From Gammaproteobacteria bacterium (GTDB lineage: Bacteria; Pseudomonadota; Gammaproteobacteria; Burkholderiales; Nitrosomonadaceae): 64,000 nucleotides of DNA. The DNA lies in assembly GCA_015709635.1 (NCBI GenBank), contig CP054180.1, positions 1,674,001 to 1,738,000 on the forward strand. The letters are read 5' to 3'. A program made the translations under genes and the position numbers. Of the stretch, positions 29,956 to 37,754 are shown piece after piece; the first letter of the stretch is position 1, and every line of letters begins with the position of its first letter. The notes beneath the pieces are model-generated. The model ran no database searches, was not told the DNA's origin, and saw only the letters and a program-made list of their open reading frames with translations.

Positions 29956-30421
29956 TCTCAACGTAGAAATACATTCATCATTTTAATTTTTAATCACTCC
30001 AACTTTTGAAAAGCGGTATAGGGCGATATTAGAATATTTAACAGAAATCTGATTAACCCTGTTTGTTGATTCCGCATACTTCCAAGGGTCGCGCCGCTGA
30101 CCGGCGCGAAGGGTATGACCCAGCAGGGGGCATGCTGCCCGATCCCTAACGCGATTTATCTTTATCCTGACTTCCCTTTATTGCTAAGCAGAATTTAATA
30201 GTTCTTTCCTCTAATGGCTCACTAAACCAGACAGTTCAGGTAATTGGCTTATCATGATTTTGATTTGATATTGCACACCAGGACTAAATGACTCCTTTGT
30301 TTAGTTCGAAGGATCTATTTTAATTTAAACAATATGTTATTTTTTAATGCTAGACTTAGATTGTGCAATTGGTTTTGAATCCGGCGCTTGATTATTTGTG
30401 TTATTTTTTAGAGAAAAATTT
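29956..30421. other. Non-coding stretch with hairpin repeat copy 3
   Basis: No gene. It holds repeat copy 3 (30081-30210) and the leader of the PEP-CTERM gene. Nothing else was recognised. Confidence 0.5.
30081..30210. repeat. Hairpin repeat copy 3
   Basis: TCCAAGGGTCGCGCCGCTGA, CCGGCGCGAAGGGTATGACC, GGGGGCATGCTGCCCGATCCC, then the TTTATCTTTATCCTGAC..CTTTATTGCTAAGC tail. It lies between the PRTase/SLOG pair and the PEP-CTERM gene. About 130 bp is shared with copy 4. Confidence 0.85.
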
Positions 30422-31051
30422 ATGTATACAAACTTTGTCAGAAAAATTAGTTACATAACACTAGGCAGTGCGCTCTTCAGCCTTAGTTTTATTACATCAG
30501 CTGCTACCATTACGTTTGAGACGATACCGCCGAATCCCTCAAATTTTGAGGTGAATGTGTCGTCAATTGGACAAATCCAGTTTAGTAGACCTTACTACAA
30601 CCCGAATTTGGAATGGGTTGGCATTCCTGTGGCGGATATCTCTGCTCTATATGGGCATATCAACTTGTCGGCGAGTGGCCCAATGGGCGGCTTCGTTACG
30701 GATGGCCTACGCATTTCATTAGTCAATGGAGCGACGTTTAACTTTGAATCAGCGTATTTCGGAATGACACACCCATTCGACACTCGGAACATTGTTGCTC
30801 ACGGTTACATCGCGGGATCGGAAATATATACGACCTCGATAATGCCGGATCAGAAGGCAACTTTCGTCAACTTTGACTGGGTCGGTGTTGACTTGGTGGC
30901 ATTTGATGTTCATTATTCAAGTGGTTACCTAACCATTGATGACCTTTCCTATTCCCTATTATCTCCCGTCCCAGAACCTTCAGCAGCTATGCTTGCGATG
31001 TGTGGTCTCATAGTTGTCGGCGTTGCGTTCAAACGAAGGAAAGATGTATAG
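30422..31051 (+). CDS. PEP-CTERM sorting-signal protein carried by the prophage
   Basis: 209 residues from ATG 30422 (MYTNFVRKISYITLGSALFSLSFITSAAT, a signal peptide); an upstream start at 30398 is unlikely. The C-terminus PVPEPSAAMLAMCGLIVVGVAFKRRK is the tripartite PEP-CTERM signal: PEP motif, membrane helix, basic cluster. The body is beta-rich (TFETIPPNPSNFEVNVSSIG...), like small surface carbohydrate-binding PEP-CTERM proteins. It would be sorted by the host exosortase. Its place between repeat copies 3 and 4 marks it as phage cargo. Confidence 0.75.
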   Translation: MYTNFVRKISYITLGSALFSLSFITSAATITFETIPPNPSNFEVNVSSIGQIQFSRPYYNPNLEWVGIPVADISALYGHINLSASGPMGGFVTDGLRISLVNGATFNFESAYFGMTHPFDTRNIVAHGYIAGSEIYTTSIMPDQKATFVNFDWVGVDLVAFDVHYSSGYLTIDDLSYSLLSPVPEPSAAMLAMCGLIVVGVAFKRRKDV

Positions 31052-31330
31052 CGGGTAAATTTTGATGGCAGTTCGATTCTCGCACGATCTAATCATTGAT
31101 ATTTTTTTGTCGAATGTTGAGGCAGAAGATGGCCAATTACATCAAATGAGCAAGAAAAAACCACCATAGCGAAAACAAGTGAGTGATACACCACCAGCAA
31201 GCCCAAATCCTGTATTTCAGCCAAAATAAACTGCGTCTGTTATGGCCATCAGGCGCAACGCCTGAATATTGTTCCAGATACCTGTAACGCTGCAATAAGT
31301 TATGGGTGGATTACAATGAAGAAATTATAA

Positions 31331-31819
31331 TTAAATACCAATTCTTAGAAATTTGAACCAAATATTATCTTTAATGCTAAGATCTTTTTTAGCTAACAAA
31401 ACAATTTTATCTAAGCAATCATTAACCGCTGAAGAATTATCTATAAGATAATCAACATAAAATTCATGATTTATGTTCTTGAATTTCATGAAATCTCTTA
31501 ACGCTTCATGTACTGCATCTGAAAATAAAAATCCGCCGCTATAAACAGTTTTTTTAACTTTATAATAATTATCATCCAATATTTTTTTCAGTTCTGTTTC
31601 TTCTTCTTTTTTTAATTCTCTGCCATGCACCTCCGCAGAAATTCTTGTCCCATAATAATAATTTAGATCGGCAAGAGCTTCAATTAGTGATTTGTATGCT
31701 TCAACGCGCAACTCCCACCATTTTTTGTTTATGTGAAGACGGGTAGCCATATTGGCGGCAAAAAAACCCGATATTAACCCAACGGTAGCTAATTTAAGTA
31801 TTTCAAGAAATAAATCCAT
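31331..31819 (-). CDS. Hypothetical single-pass membrane protein (162 aa)
   Basis: The N-terminal membrane helix (LEILKLATVGLISGFFAANMA) is followed by a charged, helical cytoplasmic part (KKWWELRVEAYKSLIEALADLNYYYGTRI...LKKILDDNYYKVKKTVYSGG). No known family. The minus strand, opposite to its neighbours, and low GC suggest a separately acquired cargo gene. It lies between repeat copies 3 and 4 with the PEP-CTERM gene. Confidence 0.55.
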   Translation of the reverse strand: MDLFLEILKLATVGLISGFFAANMATRLHINKKWWELRVEAYKSLIEALADLNYYYGTRISAEVHGRELKKEEETELKKILDDNYYKVKKTVYSGGFLFSDAVHEALRDFMKFKNINHEFYVDYLIDNSSAVNDCLDKIVLLAKKDLSIKDNIWFKFLRIGI

Positions 31820-31840
31820 TTATTTAACCCTAATAAAATT

Positions 31841-31980
31841 AGTAGGGTCGCTCCGCCGACCGGCGCGAAGAGCATGCACCCGAAAGGGTGAAAGGGGGCA
31901 TGCTGCCCGATCCCAAACGCAGTTTATCTTTATCCTGACGACCTCTTACTGCTATACGCTTTTTGATAGTTCTTGCTATC
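31841..31980. repeat. Hairpin repeat copy 4
   Basis: AGTAGGGTCGCTCCGCCGAC, CGGCGCGAAGAGCATGCACC, an 18-bp insertion, GGGGGCATGCTGCCCGATCCC, then TTTATCTTTATCCTGACG..CTTACTGCTATACGC. The CGCGCC stem is weakened by one change (CGCTCC). Confidence 0.85.
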
Positions 31981-31989
31981 TATTACTCA

Positions 31990-32988
31990 CTAATTTTTGT
32001 TGTATTCGTCAAGTATGGAATTACGAGATGTTTTTTGAAGCTCGATCATTTTTATGTTTACTGCTTCCTCTCGCTGTGCTCCTTGCTGAATATTAGCTAA
32101 GATTGATAGATACTGATCCCACTGAGTCTGCGTTTCGAACGTGATCTGTCCACTTTTAACGCTTGTGCGACCCAGGTTTTTTTCAGCAAAATCCAACATT
32201 TCAACGACACTTTTTAAACTTTCGAGCTGTGTTGTTCTGAGTTCGTCGTAAGCATTAAGAGTGTGAACTATACCGGCTTCAAAGCTCCTTATTGTTTCGC
32301 GCCGTGTCGATTCGTCAATGTCTACAGTACGGAAATATTCTGCACAATCCTTCAAATAGCGTTGCAATGCAATTTGGCGTTCATTGATAATCGCTTCTAC
32401 ATTGCGAATTTTCTGTCTTGAGGCAGTAATGCTAGAGTTTGATGTAATATTTTCTGGTTTGAGGACGCTCGATAAATCAATAGCAGCAAATTTTTGTTCG
32501 ATTGCTTTCATATCGTTGCCCCACTTTGCCACATAAACTTGGACACCCCTTATGAAAGCAATTTGTTTATCAGTGGGATTACTACTTTCTGTAGATTTTA
32601 AAGATTGCGCAGATGAATGAGGCTGTGTGTTCGAAACAGATGCTTGCATAAATGCTTCGATAAGTTCTTTCTTAGCCTCCGTTAGGCGGTGAGTATCGTG
32701 CCACGCGCTGATACTCACTGTAGCTGACCATGCAAGTAATCCCATGCTGAGCATGAGTTCGACATACGACCTTTTGGTTATAGAATAGGCATTAAAAGTT
32801 AGCCTGATGGTTGCACCGACAATAATATATGGAATGACCATTTGCCCAAATAAAAGACCTATATCGTATCCATTCATTGCATCAACAGAAGCCATTAATA
32901 ATGGTATCGCTAGTGCAAGACCAAGTAGCAAATAGGAAGCTATTTTAATGTTCCGAGCATGGATTTCGGGTGATCTATTTGTCGTCAT
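31990..32988 (-). CDS. Hypothetical membrane/coiled-coil protein (332 aa)
   Basis: Three hydrophobic helices in the first 110 residues (IASYLLLGLALAIPLLMASV, LLFGQMVIPYIIVGATIRL, VELMLSMGLLAWSATVSIS), then about 220 mostly helical residues (EAIINERQIALQRYLKDCAEYF, RSFEAGIVHTLNAYDELRTTQLESLKSVVEMLDFAEKNL). No family was recognised. It is the last cargo gene of unit 2 before dif-like site 3, bounded on one side by repeat copy 4. Possibly a membrane-located defence or exclusion protein, by position only. Confidence 0.55.
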   Translation of the reverse strand: MTTNRSPEIHARNIKIASYLLLGLALAIPLLMASVDAMNGYDIGLLFGQMVIPYIIVGATIRLTFNAYSITKRSYVELMLSMGLLAWSATVSISAWHDTHRLTEAKKELIEAFMQASVSNTQPHSSAQSLKSTESSNPTDKQIAFIRGVQVYVAKWGNDMKAIEQKFAAIDLSSVLKPENITSNSSITASRQKIRNVEAIINERQIALQRYLKDCAEYFRTVDIDESTRRETIRSFEAGIVHTLNAYDELRTTQLESLKSVVEMLDFAEKNLGRTSVKSGQITFETQTQWDQYLSILANIQQGAQREEAVNIKMIELQKTSRNSILDEYNKN

Positions 32989-33113
32989 TGGATTCCTTCC
33001 TGGATTGGATTGAAATCAGATTATAGTTTTTTTTTGTTCCTAATTTCACCATATTATTAGACGGGTTTATATTTCGTTTTACCTGTCGTTAAATTGCCTT
33101 TTATCCCGCAAAT

Positions 33114-33341
33114 ATGTTTTCAAAGCTGAACAACCTTTATTGGCACATTCGCTACACGCGCAACAAATCAGTTAAACGCAAATATTACCGGTATGTTTTG
33201 AAGGAAAAAAAACGCCTGATTGAATCAGGCGTTGATGCTGAGGAAGTTCGGCTTCTATGTCGAGCGCTTAGTAACCGGCTAAATTCACACGCTGAGAGAA
33301 GGCTCGAACGTTACCGAAAAGACCATTTTGTAAGTAATTGA
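33114..33341 (+). CDS. Small basic hypothetical protein (75 aa)
   Basis: MFSKLNNLYWHIRYTRNKSVKRKYYRYVLKEKKRLIES..., very basic and helical, possibly nucleic-acid binding. It ends 24 bp before dif-like site 3. It takes the place at the unit end where unit 1 has its VC1465-like gene. No family was recognised. Confidence 0.45.
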   Translation: MFSKLNNLYWHIRYTRNKSVKRKYYRYVLKEKKRLIESGVDAEEVRLLCRALSNRLNSHAERRLERYRKDHFVSN

Positions 33342-33364
33342 TTATTAATAATATTATTTTAATC

Positions 33365-33392
33365 ATTTTACATAATACAAATTATACGCAAT
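33365..33392. other. XerC/XerD dif-like attachment site 3
   Basis: ATTTTACATAA (XerD arm, one change from sites 1 and 2), central TACAAA, then TTATACGCAAT. The last part is a near-complete XerC arm (complement TTGCGTATAA against the usual TTGCGCATAA). It may hold the chromosomal XerC half-site and so mark the right edge of the tandem array. Confidence 0.65.
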
Positions 33393-33440
33393 TGCTTTAT
33401 ACTTTTTGCGGAATAGTTTTGCTCCATTTGGGAGTTAAAA

Positions 33441-33665
33441 ATGTTTTGTTATTTTGTAAATCGGCATTCTTTTCATTTCATAAAAATGCTGGAATTTCTC
33501 GGCTTCAATCGTTTCTGGGTGAATGTGTTTCTGTGGCTGCCAGTCAAGCTGGCTTTTCTTGAATTGAAGTTTAAGTATGGGTCTTTGAGAAATTACCTTG
33601 AGCATGTTGATCAGCAGAAACACATTGACCAGCTAAGGGGCTTGCGAAATGAAGCAATCAAATGA
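33441..33665 (+). CDS. Small hypothetical phage protein (74 aa)
   Basis: MFCYFVNRHSFHFIKMLEFLGFNRFWVNVFLWLPVKLAFLELKFKYGSLRNYLEHVDQQKHID..., with an amphipathic/hydrophobic middle. It overlaps the start of the next ORF (33649). It belongs to a short remnant unit to the right of dif-like site 3. Function unknown. Confidence 0.45.
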   Translation: MFCYFVNRHSFHFIKMLEFLGFNRFWVNVFLWLPVKLAFLELKFKYGSLRNYLEHVDQQKHIDQLRGLRNEAIK

Positions 33666-33834
33666 GATTCGATCCGGCCTCCCTGTTCTTGCTCGTAGCT
33701 TTGCTGTCAGTCATGGCCTGCGGATTCAGCAAGTCATCCGCTACTGTGAATCAGGAAGAATTCCCGGCGCTCGCTTTGACCGGGAGCTATGGCAATGGGT
33801 CGTGTATCCACCCGTTAAATTGTTGATCAGGTGA
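33649..33834 (+). CDS. Excisionase/AlpA-like small DNA-binding protein
   Basis: 61 residues: LPVLARSFAVSHGLRIQQVIRYCESGRIPGARFDRELWQWVVYPPVKLL. The pattern (helix-turn-helix, then SGRIPGARFDRELWQW) fits MerR-type excisionase-like winged helices. It overlaps the VC1465-like gene downstream by 4 bp (GTGA). A recombination directionality or regulatory role is likely. Confidence 0.55.
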   Translation: MKQSNEIRSGLPVLARSFAVSHGLRIQQVIRYCESGRIPGARFDRELWQWVVYPPVKLLIR

Positions 33835-34275
33835 AAAAATGCAGGAATCGGCGCAAACCCTTCAGACCTGTGAGTCATTCAAAGTTCCGCGAAACCCGCA
33901 TTTTATCCGGGCTTAGCAAGGAGGAAGCTGCAGAAATGCTTCGTGTTACATACCGCACAGCGCACAACTGGGAATCTGGGCGGGTTCAAGTGCCCTACGC
34001 GGCTTTTAAGCTTCTGCACATTCTAACAGGTTACGAGCTTCCTAGTGACGATTGGAGGGGCTGGAAGTTCTCGGGTGAGGCCCTTATGGTCACCCGAGGG
34101 CAAAAAATTCACTGCGGTCGATTTAAATTACCTTTCACTTACTTTTGCAATGGCCAGGCAATGGCGGCTTGAACGGGAGGAAAAACGCAAATCCGTATCC
34201 TCTCCAAAAAGATCGAATTTGCTGCCCTTTGTCCGTCCAAAAAATGGAGGGAAGAAAAATTCATCAATCGGCTAG
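33831..34275 (+). pseudogene. VC1465-family Xer-recombination activator (XafT-like), frameshifted
   Basis: From GTG 33831 the frame gives FRETRILSGLSKEEAAEMLRVTYRTAHNWESGRVQVPYAAFKLLHILTGYELPSDDWRGWKFSGEAL, the VC1465 family body. The expected continuation (LWSPEGKKFTAVDLNYLSLTFAMARQWRLEREE) is in the +1 frame, which ends at 34275. One extra base near 34084-34088 explains the shift. The annotated frame instead ends at 34172 with unrelated residues. In phage TLC the relative XafT activates XerCD recombination without FtsK. Confidence 0.75.
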
Positions 34276-34308
34276 TAACACTATGCCGTTCACTGCCATT
34301 TTGGCAGT
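34270..34308 (+). promoter_or_regulatory. Second copy of the module-boundary motif with hairpin
   Basis: GGCTAGTAACACTATGCCGT is followed by CTGCCA-TTT-TGGCAG. The first block matches 23600-23622 with one change and again contains the upstream gene's stop codon; the following hairpin differs in sequence. Confidence 0.55.
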
Positions 34309-34430
34309 AATTGATACTACCCTGTTTTATGCTGCATCAATGACTTAGGTCATTTTCAGGGAAAAAATACTATTCCGCACCAAGTCAATGGATTTGCGGG
34401 GTGTTTTTGGATACTAAAAAAGGAGGAATT

Positions 34431-34559
34431 TTGACGCAGTTTTTGAGCATTTCCGATGTTGCGGATTTTTTGGAAGTCTCCGAGCGCCGAGTTCGGACTT
34501 TGCTTGCCCAAAGGTACGCTTTCGTGGTCTGGCCAAAAATGCGGCACAACTGTATTTGA
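34431..34559 (+). CDS. Short helix-turn-helix ORF, possibly truncated
   Basis: TTG 34431 is preceded by a strong ribosome site (AAGGAGGAATT). It reads LTQFLSISDVADFLEVSERRVRTLLAQ, an excisionase-type helix-turn-helix, and then 15 unrelated residues to the TGA at 34557-34559. It is probably the broken start of a phage regulatory gene at the edge of the array. The rest of 34276-34616 shows nothing else. Confidence 0.4.
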   Translation: MTQFLSISDVADFLEVSERRVRTLLAQRYAFVVWPKMRHNCI

Positions 34560-34616
34560 TCATGGGATGACCCTAGTGACCCAATCGTCAATCTAGAGCC
34601 ATCTCAATTATGTGTC

Positions 34617-35285
34617 TTATCCTTTTCTGCGATGCGCTACGAAACCAAGTAAACCCAAGCCGACCAACAGCATAACGTAGGTTTCCGGTTCGGGCACAGC
34701 AGGAGCAAAGGTAGAAAACGTGGCGTAACCATTTTCACTAAATGATGGTGAAAGATCAATTCGTCCGGTTGCCGTTTCAGCATAGGCGATTGCGTCAGTA
34801 TCAACGTAGAAGAAACGAGTCTGCGAACCCTGTGGAACATCACCAAAACCCCAGGAGAAACTTACAATATCTCCATCAGCTGTGCGAAATGCATCAGAGG
34901 GCTCTACATCACCTAAACCATCCGTGCGCCAGCCAACATTAGTTGTAAAACCCGCAAAACCATCCCTTGATACTACCAAAGGGTAAATATCCGGCTTGGT
35001 AGTCAACGTGATGCGATAGTAGAAGTCATAGGTACCATCCACTGAGTGCACCACTCGATCTTGAATTTCGACCTTAAATGGGTTTCCGCTGGTCGTAAAT
35101 GTTCCTTCTACGATGCGCACCTCATCTTCTACAACTGAACCGGCTAATTGCGGTTCCAACGCGATAGAACTACCCGGCAACGGAGTGATAAACCCACCGG
35201 GTGCCAAGGCTGCAGCATGAGCCGATAAACCAAATAAAAAGCTGATGCTTGCACCAGCTAGAATATAAGTAAGGCGATAAAACAT
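34617..35285 (-). CDS. PEP-CTERM sorting-signal protein
   Basis: 222 residues from ATG 35285 (AAGGAG 7 bp upstream). The signal peptide is MFYRLTYILAGASISFLFGLSAHAA. The middle is beta-rich (VRIVEGTFTTSGNPFKVEIQDRVVHSVDGTYDFYYRITLTTKPD...). The C-terminus VPEPETYVMLLVGLGLLGFVAHRRKG is a textbook PEP-CTERM signal. It is exported, processed by exosortase and kept at the cell surface. It is the first clearly chromosomal gene right of the phage array and is unrelated in its body to the prophage PEP-CTERM protein. Confidence 0.8.
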   Translation of the reverse strand: MFYRLTYILAGASISFLFGLSAHAAALAPGGFITPLPGSSIALEPQLAGSVVEDEVRIVEGTFTTSGNPFKVEIQDRVVHSVDGTYDFYYRITLTTKPDIYPLVVSRDGFAGFTTNVGWRTDGLGDVEPSDAFRTADGDIVSFSWGFGDVPQGSQTRFFYVDTDAIAYAETATGRIDLSPSFSENGYATFSTFAPAVPEPETYVMLLVGLGLLGFVAHRRKG

Positions 35286-35300
35286 TTTTTTCTCCTTCAA

Positions 35301-35691
35301 AAGAAATTGATCAATACGAAATAATATAAAGCGAGCAACTTCTTATAATGAAAATGGTTGCCGCAGAACAATGCCTGCTCATCAGGCGCATTACCGCTTC
35401 TCTATAGGTAAAATTTATTAAATAAATATATGTCACAAAAGAATAAATATCATATTTCTTCTTTTGTAATGAATTTACTGGAAAGCAAATACGGTGTCAA
35501 ACACGTTGAGATCAAATAAAACCGGAAGCTCTATAAATTCATTCTCAAGTCCTAAAGATCTCTACGAAACTCTAAAAATTTTTCGTGGGTAATGGAGAAA
35601 AATCTCCCTATGACACTTATTTTGTGTATAAGAAATCTCCAGGTTGTTTCAAAGAGGGTTGATTGAAATAAGTAGCGGGTTATCAATATCT
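35301..35691. other. Intergenic region, no gene seen
   Basis: AT-rich leader of the PEP-CTERM gene and the 3' flank of the metallopeptidase gene. No clear terminator or conserved element was recognised. Confidence 0.4.
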
Positions 35692-37734
35692 CTATTCATC
35701 AACCTCAATCTTTTGCACCCGTACTGGCCAAATTCCTTTTTCAATCGCTTGTCGGCCCTCAAATACAAGATAACTTTGCCGCCCGTAATGCGGCAACGGA
35801 CGAATCAGTGCTTCGAGCGAGGCGGCATCTTGTGCAGAAACGATGGCGAGCGATGCGTCGCCGCTGCGTGTCACTGTCCAAACTTGCGCGCTGCCTTTTT
35901 TGCTGATTTCATCCGGCCGGGCGGGTAACTGTTTGGCAGCAAGCCAGGCGTCGACTTCCGTTTGTAAACCGATCACGAGTGCCGGGGCAGAAGTTAGCGG
36001 ATCGTCCTGCGCGATTATTTCAAGTTTGCGGTCTTGCAATTTACCGGCGAGTGTTTCGGCAATTTTGCGGATTTCCGGTTGATCGGATAATAAAACCGTC
36101 TGCGTAGCGGCATTGACCATCACTTCGCGCAGAATCGGCGGTGCTTCGCCTGTTGCCAGTTGCCGGAACAGACGCAAATCGGGATCGAGTGAAACGGATA
36201 ATGGTTTGTCCGGCAATTTTAGCGTGAATGTTTGCTGCAGTTGCTGCAAATCGAGCCGGTGAATTGTGCTGCCTTGTTGCGTTTCGATTGCAACCGGAAC
36301 CTGCAACTGATACGGTGGATCTGCTTGTTTCAGCGTGATCGATAATTCGTGTCCGGAATCCATCGCCACGCTTGTCACTTCGGCGATTTCAATCGCGGGC
36401 GCGCCGCTGCGATTAAGCCATTGCGCAAAAAAGGCCTCCAGCGGTTGTCCAGAAACCATTTCAAAAATTTTTTGCACGTCTTGCCACGACGTGATTTGGA
36501 AACGCCGCGTTGCCCATAGCCCTTGCAAGGAGCGCTGAAAAGCCGCTTCACCCAAATGATCGCGCAGCATGAAGAAAAACATCGCGGCTTTGTTATAGCC
36601 GACGATTTTCGACGCACCGTGCGTGCGTGAGGTGAATACGGTTAACGGCTCATCTTGCCCCGGCTGCAGCGCGGCAAAGTCGCGCAACCAGCCCAACCGC
36701 ATTTCACGTGCGGCTGCGTCACTTTCCTGTTCCTTATAGGCATAATCCGCCATGAATGTCGTTAATCCTTCGGACCAATTACCGCTGCGGTAATCCGGAT
36801 AAACACCGTTGCCCCACCAGTTGTGCAGTACCTCGTGACCGAGCGAAGTATTGCGGATAAATGGTAATTGCAGCACATCGATGCCAAGATAGGTCAGTGT
36901 CGGCATGCCAAATCCCGTCGGCGTGGGACTCGATACCACGCTGAATTCGCTATACGGATAATCGCCGATCCTGGATTCGTACATATCCAAATAACGTTTC
37001 ACCGCATCGAGATAATCCTTCGACAGACTGCTGATTTGCGGATGAAAATAAGTGCGTAATTGCACCGGCTTATGTTTGCTATTTTCATGCGTCTGCGCTT
37101 CGATGACATATGGCCCGGCCATCAAATCAATGCCTTCGGCCGGATGTGAAAATTCAAATGTGGCCTGGTATCCTTGTTCGGATTCGCTTTCTTCAATGAG
37201 CCGGCCTGCCACTAAACCCTTCTGCCCGGATGGCAGCTCGACTTTGACTTTATAACGCGCCAGTTGACCGGCCACGCGTGGATACCAATTCGATCCATCC
37301 GGCAGAAAAGTGCCACCTGCACCGCTGACCGCAACCGGTCTGGCTAATGTTTGTTGATGATCGAGCGAAGTATCCAGCGGCGCCAGTGTGCCCTTCCATT
37401 GAATCAAAAACTGGATTTGCTGGCGGAAATGGAACGGAATATTCCAAATATGCGGTTGATTGACTTGTTCACGGCCGATCCCCAATGGGCCATCGTTAAA
37501 TTCCGCTTGCGTTACCTCGTATGCTGCTCCCAGCAGCAACTGCAGTTCTCTCGGTCTATTGACGGTAATGAAGCTTTTTCCTTCCAGCGTGCGATTGACC
37601 GGATCAATTTTGACTGTGATGTCATATTCAACGTCGTTCGGCTTGAGCAGCGGAGGGGCCGATAAAGCAGGTGCAACAGTAAAACAAGCGAGAGAAAGTA
37701 AAAAACAATGCCGGATAACGGTAAAAATAGCCAT
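35692..37734 (-). CDS. M1-family zinc metallopeptidase
   Basis: 680 residues with a signal peptide (MAIFTVIRHCFLLSLACFTVAPALSA). The zinc site is H300-E301-V-L-H304 NWWGN, with E322 as third ligand (GNWSEGLTTF). The substrate-binding GAMEN motif of aminopeptidase N is replaced by GFGMP just upstream, as in the shorter secreted M1 proteins. An N-terminal beta domain (about 30-220) and a C-terminal helical/beta region follow the usual order. Periplasmic peptidase; the substrate is unknown. 20 bp separate it from the upstream ChaN-like gene (reading leftwards), so they are probably cotranscribed. Confidence 0.85.
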   Translation of the reverse strand: MAIFTVIRHCFLLSLACFTVAPALSAPPLLKPNDVEYDITVKIDPVNRTLEGKSFITVNRPRELQLLLGAAYEVTQAEFNDGPLGIGREQVNQPHIWNIPFHFRQQIQFLIQWKGTLAPLDTSLDHQQTLARPVAVSGAGGTFLPDGSNWYPRVAGQLARYKVKVELPSGQKGLVAGRLIEESESEQGYQATFEFSHPAEGIDLMAGPYVIEAQTHENSKHKPVQLRTYFHPQISSLSKDYLDAVKRYLDMYESRIGDYPYSEFSVVSSPTPTGFGMPTLTYLGIDVLQLPFIRNTSLGHEVLHNWWGNGVYPDYRSGNWSEGLTTFMADYAYKEQESDAAAREMRLGWLRDFAALQPGQDEPLTVFTSRTHGASKIVGYNKAAMFFFMLRDHLGEAAFQRSLQGLWATRRFQITSWQDVQKIFEMVSGQPLEAFFAQWLNRSGAPAIEIAEVTSVAMDSGHELSITLKQADPPYQLQVPVAIETQQGSTIHRLDLQQLQQTFTLKLPDKPLSVSLDPDLRLFRQLATGEAPPILREVMVNAATQTVLLSDQPEIRKIAETLAGKLQDRKLEIIAQDDPLTSAPALVIGLQTEVDAWLAAKQLPARPDEISKKGSAQVWTVTRSGDASLAIVSAQDAASLEALIRPLPHYGRQSYLVFEGRQAIEKGIWPVRVQKIEVDE

Positions 37735-37754
37735 CGCTGGGTACTAAATAAGAA

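Noticed and set aside
18719..31980. CRISPR array or integron attC sites for the repeated units
   Set aside because: The four copies are 1.2-10 kb apart with genes between them, no regular spacers, no cas genes, no integrase gene and no attC R/L box pattern.
33429..34275. A further complete inovirus to the right of dif-like site 3
   Set aside because: Only small regulatory ORFs and a frameshifted VC1465-like gene are present; no rep, coat or zot gene follows before chromosomal genes begin.
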